A DNA stretch of 64,000 bases. It comes from Cryptomeria japonica (lineage: Eukaryota > Streptophyta > Pinopsida > Cupressales > Cupressaceae). The notes beneath the pieces are model-generated. The model searched no databases, was not told the origin of the DNA, and saw nothing but the letters and a program-made list of their open reading frames with translations. This document shows positions 43,353-55,174 of the stretch, piece after piece. Numbering within the stretch: the first letter of the stretch is position 1; each line of letters begins with the position of its first letter. The DNA lies in assembly GCF_030272615.1 (NCBI RefSeq), contig NC_081412.1, positions 96,969,796 through 97,033,795 of the forward strand, written 5' to 3'. The translations under genes were made by a program, and so were the position numbers.

Positions 43353-44806
43353 TCTACAACGTTGTTAATTTTACACCTTTGATTAGGGTATCCTAATTTA
43401 CACTCTCCTAGAACTCATTTTAGTATTTCACATTCCTCTATGCATTATAGAACCTTTATTTTATTAAATTGATGTTTAGTATGAGTCCTATTTCACTTTA
43501 ATACATCAACATTTTATTAATTGGGCCCTTATTTTAAGGGTTCCCTTTATCTTATTCCATTGCATACTTATATGGGTCCTATTTCATTTTAAAGTTATAT
43601 GAACCTTTTCCCATTTCTAATTATTATAATTTTTCATATAAATTATATTTTTGGTATCATGGCCCTATTATGATCCTTAGACCTATTTTGTCAAGATGAT
43701 GGTGCTCAAGCACCATTGTCCGATGATTTTTGGCTATCTTTCCATTTCCAGAACTATCCCCGATGTGAAAATATGATAATTTGCAGTTGGACAAAAAGTG
43801 ATTTTGCTTTAAGGTCCCTATATAAGGCATCATTCATAATTCATTTTATTATCTTTTATCTTCTCATCATTATTCTATCATTCTAATTCTAAGAGCAATT
43901 ATGATTCAAGGATCAACAAGCTACAACAAGGAAACTTAAATTGTGATTTTATGATCAATTTTATGACAATTTATCATGTTATTGTATCAACAAATGGAGG
44001 ACTTATCCTAAGAGAATTTCATCATCAATTGAAGGTATATCATTTCAATTAGGCGTTCAAGCAATGCAATTTCAAACCTAGCCTCTACCCTTTCAAGGTA
44101 CTCTTTTCATTTAAATTTTAAATTAATTATAGGGTTAATTGCAAACCTAGGGTTTGACCCAGGCAAACTCCTACCAACCCAACATCTCCTCTTATGTGTA
44201 GATTCAAGTTCAACTATAGGTTTCCAATAGATGGAAGATGAAAATGTGACAAGGATCCAGACACATAGGACCCTTCCAAAGCTCATCAAAAAACACTTGG
44301 AAAAGGGCATTTGGTTTGTCATTATCTTAGACAAGAGCAATTGGAGCATCCTTGTCTTCCCAGTCCAAATAGAATTTTTTTAGAGTGTTGGTACAGTGTC
44401 TCAAAGACCCATTTTCAAATCTGTGTAGAAATTTATCAAAAAGACAAGGAAGTTTTGAGAAACATTGCCCATCGATTTTTAGTTCAATTTTCAATCACAA
44501 GTGCACCTCAAAGTCCTCATTCCATTCTTGTACATGTTCTGAAGTTTCTATTTATGTATTAGATACTATAATCAGTTCAAGTTGCTAATTCATACATGTA
44601 CCTTCTTACCCTAAATTTTGACTTTACAAAGCTCAATTTTTAACTCAATCAAAGGGAGTGGAATCCAATCTACATTCATCCCTCTTCCTAATATAATTGA
44701 GGTTGGATCTATTTATTTGATTCTCCTTTTAATGTAATTATTGTGAAATAGGTTTACTTCCTAGTTTGCATGCGTAAATGTGTGAACCCTATTTCCATCC
44801 ATTACA
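43353..44806 (+). repeat. LTR of GypD (about 1.45 kb)
   Basis: Ends CCATTACA at 44806 before a decayed primer site. It shows Tat-A/B LTR landmarks in the same order: a TAATTTTACACCTTT start region, ATTGGGCCC (43519), a hairpin ATGGTGCT-CA-AGCACCAT at 43699-43716, GGGTTTGACCCAGGCAAA near 44151. The left border is inferred from alignment to the Tat-A LTR start. Confidence 0.65.
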
Positions 44807-44932
44807 TTTTGATAAACCCAACTATTCTTACACTTGCATACCCTCTAATTTTAAATATGAATTTGCACAAATTCATTGTATACATTGGTTGAACATTGAT
44901 TTTTTTTTTTAATTACTATGGCATATGAGTAT
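44807..44932 (+). other. GypD primer site and leader
   Basis: TTTTGATAAACCCAAC is a decayed form of the TTTTGGTGAACCCGAC primer site. A T-rich leader follows, cut at 44932 by the LTR array; GypD resumes at 55175. Confidence 0.65.
44928..44932. repeat. Target-site duplication AGTAT, left copy of the array
   Basis: AGTAT here and at 55170-55174 bracket the array 44933-55169, whose ends are TG and CA. Confidence 0.75.
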
Positions 44933-47900
44933 TGATGAGCCTATAAATTGACCATATTATTTAATGTTTTACCTCATGCTTATAATGTCCTTCCAAGTCA
45001 TTTCCAAACATTACCTTGGTTTTGTGAAGCATTAACTAGGATTAATAAGTGTCTAGCTAGTTGATATTAAATGATGATAAAATATTATAATAAATGGTTG
45101 TTATTGAATTTAAATTACTTAATAAGGATTATCATGTTGTTTTTGAGTGATTTGATGTTGGCATTTGGCATTATAACAGACAATGGGAGATTGTTGGCAT
45201 TTCAATAAGGATATTGAGAAGGTTGTTGATGATTATGGAAATAACTGATTAAGGATGTTTACTGTCTTGATATTATTATTTTGTCATTGATGTCAAGAAA
45301 TTGATTTTCTAATTCAGTATGATGTTGCCATATCTTGAGAAGTGTGATTTGAAGAGTATAAAGATGTCAGTAAAAGACACGGAAAGAATATAATGAATAA
45401 GGGGATGAATAAGGTATTCAATGGGCAACTATTACCAAGTTAGACAATGATGAGATCATGATGTTTAGATTGTTTTAACATCATACATATGTTGTAAATT
45501 GTAAGGTTAATACTATACTATGTTACCGAGCAAAGAACCTAGTCGGTAAACCCTAAGAAACCTAGTCAGTAAACCCTAAGGTTATCGCTATCGGTTAATG
45601 AAGGCAGAATGTCTACCGAGTGAAGTTTAGTATTTACCGAGTTGTTACCAAGCTGTAACAGAATACATTAAATGGTTACATGTGTTATTTAATGAAGGAA
45701 GTTGATGAGCTGGAATTGATTAAATGATTGGTATGCCGTGCATGAAGTTTGTTAATGAATCTATGGCAAAGGAAAATCGGCATGAAGATCTACAGCTTAG
45801 ATTGAACCGCAATACCCTAGCACAAGTTCCAAGAAATGTATGCAAGTTCCAAGGTAGGTTAAAACATTTTCAGATCGAAGGATACATTGAACCTGGTCAA
45901 AGTTTGAAGATCTGATGGCTATGATTGATCATGGGAAATGTGATCAAGGAGATTAAGCGGTTAGATAATTGTTTATAAATAGGGAACTATTGATAAACAA
46001 TGTATGCGGGCAAATGTATGCACAGGGATGCTACATAGTGATTACCAGGCACAGAAGCTTGAAGACCTGTTTAAATAACAGAGTATAGAACCCCAGCAGA
46101 TGGACAAGATTAGTTCTATGTCTAGATTGTATTGAGCAAATAAGAATCTGCTTTAGCATTTTAGATGTGAAGTTGCAGCTAGATTTTTATTACTGTTATT
46201 TTGTGAAAGTGACAGAAAATATCTTAACCGAGTGGACTTAACAGTCTTATTTGTAAAACCCTCTAACAAGGTGACATTCTGATTGAGTGTTTGAAATCCC
46301 TTAACCGGGTCACATCTAGCAATGTGTTTGTAATCTTTAACAAGATTTGCTTTTAACCTAGCATACTCTAGAAGAGTATATTTCTTAGTTGGTCTGAAAT
46401 CCCACAGTGGTTTTTCCCTAATTGGGTTTCCATGTTAAATCTAGTGTTATGAGGATTATGACGTTTATATGCTTTTGAGTTTGCATGTTTAGCAGTTTTG
46501 GTTATATTACTGAAGTATATGTTACCGAGGTTGAATCTGATGTTTTTATGGAAGATTAAGTTTGTATGATTCACCCCCCCCCCTCTCATCTTGTTGGATA
46601 TTAGATCTATAATTACATTAAGTATCAGAACTATCATTTGAGTCATTCATACAGCTAGAAGAAAGGAGGAGCAAGTTGCCAATTGATAGATGTAGCAATT
46701 GACTGAAAGTGCAGAAAAAGTCAAAATACCAGTTTCAATAAAATAGGCATATCTCACTTGTTTCGTAATGAAATTAAGATTTTAAAAATGATATGGAAAT
46801 ATTAAAAGAAGATATAAAATGGGTTTAAATTGTTTGAGCGGATTCGCAATATGTAATGAGAAACATTCACCAGAAGTTGACTAAGACAAACTAGCAGATT
46901 TTCAAGCAGCAGTTAAGGATTGAGTTCTAGTTCAACATGAACTCTTCTACCTCTTCATGAGTTCGTGTATTTGGAGTTATTAAAGTCAATAAAAATTGGA
47001 GAAGATTGTGGAAATAATATTTGATGATTCATAAATAATTATAACATTTTTGTACACATGTTCAGCCATGAGTGCATTTAATGGTTGTAGAGTTCGAGAG
47101 GATTAGAACTCTCTCAGCTCTTGTTAGTTTAATCTTTATTATCAGCCATGAATAGAATAAGTTATATCCTTGTTGTCACGGGAGAAATGACATTTGTAAT
47201 AAGTTTTTGAGTTTGTAATTACTTCAACTCTCGATCCTCAAGCATAAATCTAAGATTTTGTTGAGCTGTGAGAAAGTAATGTTGAAAGTAGTGTTGAAAG
47301 TAATGCTGAAAGTAGTGTTAAGAATAGTGTAGAGAGTATCCAGTTATTGTTGAGTCTTGTTAATGGTGTCCAATTTCAATGAGAAAGTTTGATACATGTC
47401 TATGTAATATTTGATTTGCAATAAGAAGATTATTTGAGCATTGAAGCTTGTCTATTGAAGATGGAATGCTAATGACAGATTGAAGCAACTCAAGCAAGGG
47501 CCACTTGAGAAATTGTAATTCCATCATAGTTTAGATTTTTATTCATTGTGATTTACTTTAATTAGTGAGTTGGATATGATAGGTTTTGGTTTTAGTATAT
47601 TTGATTTCACTAGTTTTAGAACAGTCATCCTGCAGCCACTGTTGTTGCAAATAACCAGTCATCCTCTAGCCAATGTTGTTGCAAATAACTAGTCATCCTA
47701 TAGCCACTATTTTTGCAAATAATCAGTCATCCTGCAGCCACTGCTGTTGCAAATAATTAGTCTTCATGCAGCCACTATTGTGTAGTTAGTTTTATTTCCA
47801 GTATTGTCATGTTTTCAGTTCAATTTATTATTCTGAGTTTATTTGCTATACACAACTGATACAATAGCTTAGAAGGCTTCCATAGTGCATATACAATGTT

Positions 47901-48035
47901 GTCTCATTTCAAGTTCACATCCTTGGGTTGATAATTAAATGTAGCTTCTAGTTCATGAAGGGTTTCTTAGTGTGGATAAAATCCCCAAGTTGTGAATTAG
48001 TATTCCAACCTCGATTGGAATTAAAAAGCCCAACA
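44933..48035 (+). repeat. Array LTR 1 (contains permuted copia insertion)
   Basis: About 1.62 kb of LTR sequence once 45156-46635 and one ATTTGA copy are removed. Starts TGATGAGCC, ends AAAAGCCCAACA. It contains a minisatellite of GTCATCCTGCAGCCACTG-type units (about 47620-47785). Confidence 0.85.
45156..46635 (+). mobile_element. Permuted copia fragment: polypurine tract - LTR - primer site
   Basis: Inserted in array LTR 1 with ATTTGA on both sides (45150-45155, 46636-46641). The inner part 45192-46617 is a copia LTR (TGTTGGCATTTC ... ATAATTACA) with the AACAAGG and CCCACAGTGGTTTTTCCC cassettes. Outside the LTR, on its left, is a purine-rich tract (GACAATGGGAGAT), normally found before a 3' LTR. 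On its right is AAGTATCAGAAC, a decayed initiator-Met primer site, normally found after a 5' LTR. So internal ends flank a single LTR, an inside-out order. Confidence 0.65.
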
Positions 48036-48273
48036 TTTTTGAAATATCCATGCCTTCTATTGTTGTCCTACACCATAGAGAGGATGGAACAAGATCAAGA
48101 AATGAGTATAAATAGAAAAGCATGAAAAAAATATTTTTATATCCCTTGTAGCAGCAAATACAATGAGAATAAAAGGCAAGAGCCAAGGAAGAGGATATGA
48201 GAGTCACAAAATTCCATGCATAACCAATGTCTACTCCTTGCTTAAGGACAAGCAAGATTTCAACTGGAGGGAA
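48036..48273 (+). other. Array internal segment 1 (238 bp)
   Basis: Non-coding; starts TTTTTGAAATATCCATGCC, ends CAACTGGAGGGAA. Near-identical to 51389-51626 and 53284-53521 and of equal length. Confidence 0.85.
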
Positions 48274-51200
48274 TGATGAGCCTATAAATTGACCATATTA
48301 TTTAATGTTTTACCTCATGCTTATAATTTCCTTCCAAGTCATTTCCAAACACTACCTTGGTTTTGTGAAGCATTAACTAGGATTAATGATGTTTGATATG
48401 CATATAAGTGTCCAGCTAGTTGATGTTAAATGATGATAAAATATTATAATAAATGGTTATTATTGAATTTAAATTACTTAAGAATGATTAACATGTTGTT
48501 TTTGAGTGATTTGAGTCATTCATACAACTAGAAGAAAGGAGGAGTAAGTTGGCAATTGGCAGATGTAGCAGTTGACTGAAAGTGCAGAAAAAGTCAAAAT
48601 ACCAGTTTCAGTAAAACGGGCATATCTCACTTGTTTCATAACAAAATTCAGATTTTCAAAATGATATGGAAATATCATAGGAATATATAAAATGGGTTTA
48701 AACCATTTGAGCTGATTCATAATATGTAATGAGCATCATTCAACAAAAGTTGACTGAGACAAACTAGCAGATTTTCAGGCAGCAGTTAAGGATTGAGTTC
48801 TAGTTCAACTTGGACTCTTCTACCTCTTCATGAGTTCGTGTATTTGGAGTTATTGAAGTCAATAAAAATTGGAGAAGATTGTGGAAACAATATTTGATGA
48901 TTCATAAATAATTAGAACATTTTTGTACACATGTTTAGCCATGAGTGCATTTAATGGTTGTAGAGTTCAAAGAGGATTAGAACTCTCTCAGCTCTTGTTA
49001 GTTTAATCTTTATTATCAGTCATGAATAGAAGAATTCATCTCCTTGTTATCGCAGGAGAAATGGCATTTGTAATAAGTTTTTGATTTTTTAATTACTTCA
49101 ACTCTCAAGCCTCAAGCATAAATCTGAGATTTTGTTGAGTTGTGAGAAAGTAGTGTTGAAAGTAATGTTGAAAGTAGTGTTAAGAATAGTGTAGAGAGTA
49201 TCCAGTTATTGTTGAGTCTTGTTAATGCTGTCCAATTTCAATGAGAAAGTCTGATACATGTCCATGTAATATTTGATTTGCAATAAGAAGTGTAGTCACA
49301 TAAATCTGTCCATTTTAATTAAATGAATATTTCGTATTTATTTGATTAAAAATCCACTAGCCACCAATTAATTAAATTAATATTTAATTAATTCATCCCC
49401 AAACATTCTTCTATTAATTAAATAAATTATTCAATTTATTTTAATTAATTCATTAAAATCAAATTCCATTCAATTAAATAAATAAAATCAATTTATTTAA
49501 TTAAATCCCCTTTTCCTCTTTTAAATAAATTAAATAAAACATTTATTTAAATCATTATCCCCACCCCACTTGCATTTTCCTACAAATGCAACTTGCACAC
49601 ATTTTGAAATAAATGAATTTTTATTTTAAATAAAATCCTATTTTCCCTCACCCACCAAATCCACTTGCAAAATCTAATCCTCTTCTAGATTCTTCTAACC
49701 CTTTTCTAATTAACCTAATCCATCCCCTAAATATTGTCACATTCATAAGCAAAATGGAGTCACTTCTCAAAGCCTCAAAGTCTTTGATAACCATTAAAGG
49801 CTTCAAGTCTTCAACCACTAAATGGCTCAAAGTCTTTGAAAACCATTAAAGGCTTCCAACTTTCAACCACTTAATCCCCAAAGTCTCCAATAACCATTAA
49901 TGGTTAATTCAACCCTCCCACATGGTTAAAACATTTGTTTGACTCAACCTCTATCCAACCACAAAGGTCTCATCAAGCATTTAATGCTTTGACCATGATT
50001 ATCTCTTAATCATTTGCACAAAGGTTTATCCTTGGATTAACTCCTAATCCAGTGGGTAATCCTAATTTAGGCTTGACTCTTAGCCTTTAGATAACCATGA
50101 GGTCTTCTCGGGCCTTTAATGCCTCCAACCTTTTCTCTCAACCCAATCCTGTGTTGACACTTGTCACTATTTTATTGGTGCCAAATTGTGCACATGGATC
50201 CCCAACTTTCAAGCTTGACCCTTGATTAAATCTTTCAATCCTGGCCATCCATTGCTCCATTTTTCCTATAAATAGAGCCCATTCCTTCATAATCCAGATC
50301 CTGAAAACTTGTAAGCATTTAGACTATAGCCATTTTAGAGAGCATTTTAGCATAAACAATCTAAATCTTGTCTTTTTGGTTAAAATATATCATTTTAGCA
50401 TAAAATAGCTTTTTCATTTCATGTTTGGAGCTATTCTACAATCTTAATCCTCCATAAGCATCCATAGTGCAAAAAGCTGCTAAGAGCTACACTATTTTGG
50501 AACTTGGAGAGGAGAGGAACAAGGGAGAAAGAGCTAATGTCATGTTAAGAGATAGTTGGAGATATCTCATTGTCTTACTTCTTTAGTTAGATTCATCAGC
50601 ATGTTTTTAGTGTCTCCTTTGGAATGCCTTCGTATGTTTTGGTTTTTGATTGATTAACTCTAACGTTTTGTGTGTTTGGTGTTGATTGATCTTAAACTAA
50701 CATTTGTGCCATTTAGGAGGGCATCAAGAAGATTATTTGAGCATTGAAGCTTGTCTATTGAAGATGGAATGCTAATGACAGATTGAAGCAACTCAAGCAA
50801 GGGACACTTGAGGAATTGTGATTTCATCATAGTTTAGATTTGTAATGGTTTAGATTTTTATTCATTATGATTTGCTTTAATTAGTGAGTTGGTTATGATA
50901 GGTTTTGTTTTCAGCATATTTGATTTCACTAGTTTTAGAACTGTCATCCTGCAGCCACTATTGTTGCAAATAACCAGTCATCCTGCAACCACTGTCATTG
51001 CAAATAACAAGTCATACTGTAGTCACTTCTGTTGCAAATAACTAGTCATCCTGCAGCCACTGTTCTTGCAAATAATCAGTCATCCTACAGCCACTATTGT
51101 TGCAAATAACCAGTCTTCCTGCAGTGACTGTTGTGTAGTTAGTTTTATTTCCAGTATTGTCATGTTTTTAGTTCAGTTTATTATTCTAAGTTTATTTGTC

Positions 51201-51388
51201 ATACACAACTGATACAATAGCTTAGAAGGCTTCCATAGTGCATATATAGGGATGTCTCATTTCAATTTCATGTCCCTAGGTTGATAATTAAATGTAGCTT
51301 CTAGTTCATGAAGGGTTGCTTAGTGTGGATAAAATCTCCAAGTTGTGAATTAGTATTCCATCCTCGATTGCAATTAAAAAGCCCAACA
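48274..51388 (+). repeat. Array LTR 2 (contains gypsy solo LTR)
   Basis: About 1.67 kb of LTR sequence when the solo LTR 49291-50726 and one AGAAG copy are removed. Minisatellite at about 50940-51135. Confidence 0.85.
49291..50726 (+). repeat. Gypsy solo LTR (1436 bp)
   Basis: TGTAGTCACATAAATCTG ... GGGCATCA, flanked by AGAAG at 49286-49290 and 50727-50731. No internal sequence, so it is the product of LTR-LTR recombination. It is AT-rich with repeated AATTAAATAAAT-type stretches (49310-49550), resembling the Tat-G LTR. Interrupts array LTR 2 at the AATAAGAAG/ATTATTTGAG point that is continuous in the other units. Confidence 0.92.
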
Positions 51389-51626
51389 TTTTTGAGATAT
51401 TCATGCCTTGTATTGTTGTCCTACACCGTAGAGATGATAGAACAAGATCAAGGAATGATTATAAATAAAAAAGCATGAAAAAAATATTTGTATATCCCTT
51501 GTAGCAGCAAATACAATGAGAATAAAAGACAAGAGCCAAGGAAGAGGATATGAGAGTCACAAAATTTCATGCATAACCAATGTCTACTCCTTCCTTGAGG
51601 ACAAGCAAGATTTCAGCTGGAGGGAA
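51389..51626 (+). other. Array internal segment 2 (238 bp)
   Basis: Same length and sequence type as segments 1 and 3; non-coding. Confidence 0.85.
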
Positions 51627-53283
51627 TGATGAGCCTATAAATTGACCATATTATTTAATGTTTTACCTCATGCTTATAATTTCCTTCCAAGTCATTTCCA
51701 AAAATTACCTTGGTTTTGTGAAGCATTAACTAGGATTAATGATGTTTGATATGCATATAAGTGTCTAGCTAGTTGATGTTAAATGATGATAAAATATTAT
51801 ATAAATGGTTATTATTGAATGTAAATTACTTAAAAAGGATTAAAATGTTGTTTTTGAGTGATTTTATTCATTCATACAACTATAAGAAAGGAGGAGCAAG
51901 TTAGCAATTGACAGATGTAGCAGTTGACTGAAAGTGCAGAAAAGGTCAAAACACCAATTCCAGTAAAATGGGCATATCTCACTTGTTTCGTAATGAAATT
52001 CATATTTTTAAAATGATATGGAAATATTAAAAGAAGATCTAAAATATATTTAAACCATTTGAGTTGATTCGCAATATGTAATGAGAAACATTCACCAGAA
52101 GTTGACTGAGACAAACTAGCAGATTTTCAGGCAACAGTTAAGGATTGAGTTCTAGTTCAACTTGGACTCTTCTACCTCTTCATGAGTTCGTGTATTTGGA
52201 GTTATTGAAGTCAATAAAAATTGGAGAAGATTGTGGAAACAATATTTGATGATTCATAAATAATTATAACATTTTTGTACACATGTTTAGCCATGAGTGC
52301 ATTTAATGGTTGTAGAGTTCAAAGAGGATTAGAACTCTCTTTGCTCTTGTTAGTTTAATCTTTATTATCAGTCATGAATAGAAGAAGTCATCTCCTTTTT
52401 GTCGTACGAGAAATGACATTTTTAATAAGTTTTTGATTTTGTAATTACTTCAACTCTCAAGCCTCAAGCATAAATCTGAGATTTTGTTGAGTTGTGAGAA
52501 AGTAGTGTTGAAAGTAGTATTGAAAGTAGTGTTAAGAATAGTGTAGAGAGTATCCAGTTATTGTTGAGTCTTGTTAATGGTATCCAATTTCAATGAGAAA
52601 GTCAGATACATGTCCATGTAATATTTGATTTGCAATAAGAAGATTATTTGAGCATTGAAGCTTGTCTATTGAAGATGGAATGCTAATGACATATTGAAGC
52701 AACTCAAGCAATGGCCACTTGAGGAACTGTGATTTTATCATAGTTTAGATTTTTATTCATTATGATTTACTTTAATTAGTGAGTTGGTTATGATAGGTTT
52801 TGGTTTTAGTATATTTGATTTCACTAGTTTTAGAACAGTCATCCTGCAACCACTGTTGTTGCAATTAACCAGTCATGCTCCAGCCAATGTTGTTGCAAAT
52901 AACCAGTCATCCTGTAGTCACTTCTATTGCAAATAACCAGTCATCCTGTAGCCACTGTTCTTGCAAATAATCACTCATCCTGCAGCCATTGTTGTTGCAA
53001 ATAACTAGTCTTCATGCAGCCACTGTTGTGTAGTTAATTTTATTTCCAGTATTGTCATGTTTTCAGTTCAGTTTATTATTCTAAGTTTATTTGTCATACA
53101 CAACTGATACAATAACTTAGAAGGCTTCCATAGTGCATATACAGTGTTGTCTCATTTCAAGTTCACGTCCCTGGGTTGATAATTAAATGTAGCTTCTAGT
53201 TCATGAAGGGTTGCTTAGTGTGGATAAAATCCCCAAGTTGTGAATTAGTATTCCAACCTCGATTGGAATTAAAAAGCCCAACA
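51627..53283 (+). repeat. Array LTR 3 (1657 bp, uninterrupted)
   Basis: Uninterrupted copy of the unit; the best reference for its structure. Minisatellite at about 52838-53035. Confidence 0.88.
52838..53035. repeat. Minisatellite inside array LTRs
   Basis: Five to six imperfect ~33-bp units of the form CAGTCATCCTGCAGCCACTG followed by TTGTTGCAAATAAC. Equivalent blocks occur in each array LTR (about 47620, 50940, 54750), with different unit substitutions. Confidence 0.9.
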
Positions 53284-53521
53284 TTTTTTAAATATCCATG
53301 CCTTCTATTGTTGTCCTACACCATAGAGAGGATGGAACATGATCAAGGATTGAGTATAAATAGAAAAGCATGAAAAAAATATTTTTATATCCCTTGTAGC
53401 AGCAAATACAATGAGAATAAAAGACAAGAGCCAAGGAAGAGGATATGAGAGTCACAAAATTTCATGTATAACCAATGTCTACTCCTTGCTTAAGGACAAG
53501 CAAGATTTCTAATGGAGGGAA
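53284..53521 (+). other. Array internal segment 3 (238 bp)
   Basis: Third copy, same length; ends TAATGGAGGGAA before TGATGAG. Confidence 0.85.
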
Positions 53522-55169
53522 TGATGAGCCTATAAATTGACCATATTATTTAATGTTTTACCTCATTCTTATATGTCCTTCCAAGTCATTTGCAAACAGT
53601 ACCTTTGTTTTGTGAAGCATTAACTAGGATTAATGATGTTTGATATGCATATAAGTGTCTAGCTAGTTGATGTTAAATGATGATAAAATATTATAATAAA
53701 TAGTTATTATTGAATTTAAATTACTTAAGAATGATTAACATGTTGTTTTTGAGTGATTTGAGTCGTTCATACAGCTAGAAGAAAGGAGGAGTAAGTTGGC
53801 AATTGACAAATGTAGCACTGACTGAAAGTGTAGAAAAAGTCAAAATACCAGTTTCAGTAAAACAGGCATATCTCACTTGTTTCATAACGAAATTCAGATT
53901 TTCAAAATGATATGGAAATCTCATAAGAATATATAAAATGGGTTTAAACCGTTTGAGTTTATTTGCAATATGTAATGAGCAGTATTCAACAGAAGTTGAC
54001 TGAGACAAACTAGCAGATTTCCAGGCAGCAGTTAAGGATTGAGTTCTAGTTCAACTTGGACTCTTCTACCTCTTCATGAGTTCGTGTATTTGGAGTTATT
54101 GAAGTCAATAAAAATTGGAGAATATTTTGGAAACAATATTTGATGATTCATAAATATTTAGAACATTTTTGTACACATGTTCAGCCATGAGTGTTCATTT
54201 AATGGTTGTAGAGTTCGAAGAGGATTAGAACTCTCTCAGCTCTTATTAGTTTAATCTTTATTATCAGTCATGAATAGAAGAATTTATCTCCTTGTTTTCA
54301 CAAGAGAAATGACATTTGTAATAAGTTTTTGATTTTGTAATTACTTCAACTCTCAAGCCTCTAGCATAAATCTGAGATTTTGTTGAGTTGTGAGAAAGTA
54401 GTGTTGAAAGTAATGTTGAAAGTAGTGTTAAGAATAGTGTAGAGAGTATCTAGTTATTGTTGAGTCTTGTTAATGGTGTCCAATTTCAATGAGAAAGTTT
54501 GATACATGTCCATGTAATATTTGATTTGCAATAAGAAGATTATTTGAGTATTGAAGCTTGTCTATTGAAGATGGAATGCTAATGACAGATTGAAGCAACT
54601 CAAGCAAGGGCTACTTGAGGAGCTGTGATTTTATCATAGTTTAGATTTCCAATAGTTTAAATTTTTATTCATTATGATTTACTTTAATAAGTGAGTTGGT
54701 TATGATAGGTTTTGTTTTCAGCATATTTGATTCCACTAGTTTTAGAACAGTCATCCTGCAGCCACTGTTGTTGCAAATAACCAGTCATCCTGTAGCCATT
54801 GTTGTTGCAAATATCTAGTCATCCTGCAATCACTTATGTTGCAAATAACCAATCATCCTGCAGCCATTGTTCTTACAAATAATCAGTCATTCTGCAACCA
54901 CTGCTATTGCAAATAACTAGTCTTCCTGTAGCCACTGTTGTGTAGTTAGTTTTATTTCCAGTATTGTCATGTTTTCAGTTCAGTTTATTATTCTGAGTTT
55001 ATTTGTCATACACAACTGATACAATAGCTTATAAGTCTTCCATAGTGCATATACAGTGTTGTCTCATTTCAAGTTCACATCTCTGGGTTGATAATTAAAT
55101 GTAGCTTCTAGTTCATGAAGGGTTGTTGAATTAGTATTCCAACTTCAATTGCAATTAAAAATCCCAACA
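53522..55169 (+). repeat. Array LTR 4 (1648 bp)
   Basis: Last LTR, ending ATCCCAACA followed by AGTAT. A small deletion near 55125 removes the GCTTAGTGTGGATAAAATC segment seen in the other units. Confidence 0.85.
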
Positions 55170-55174
55170 AGTAT
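55170..55174. repeat. Target-site duplication AGTAT, right copy of the array
   Basis: Pairs with 44928-44932. Confidence 0.75.

Larger units (their letters stand above)
44933..55169 (+). mobile_element. Tandem LTR array: LTR-int-LTR-int-LTR-int-LTR, non-autonomous
   Basis: Four copies of an about 1.65-kb unit beginning TGATGAGCCTATAAATTG and ending CCCAACA (44933-48035, 48274-51388, 51627-53283, 53522-55169). They are separated by three internal segments, each exactly 238 bp (48036-48273, 51389-51626, 53284-53521). The internals end in the purine tract CTGGAGGGAA (one copy TAATGGAGGGAA) just before TGATGAG, which sets the orientation. No coding capacity. A single 5-bp duplication brackets the whole, so it behaves as one insertion later expanded, most simply by unequal recombination. 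A primer site after the LTR was not recognised. Confidence 0.82.

Noticed and set aside
48520-54008. Similar 66-80 codon minus-strand ORFs repeated at 48520, 51872 and 53775
   Set aside because: They recur because the LTR unit is repeated; reading frames differ between copies and no domain is seen.
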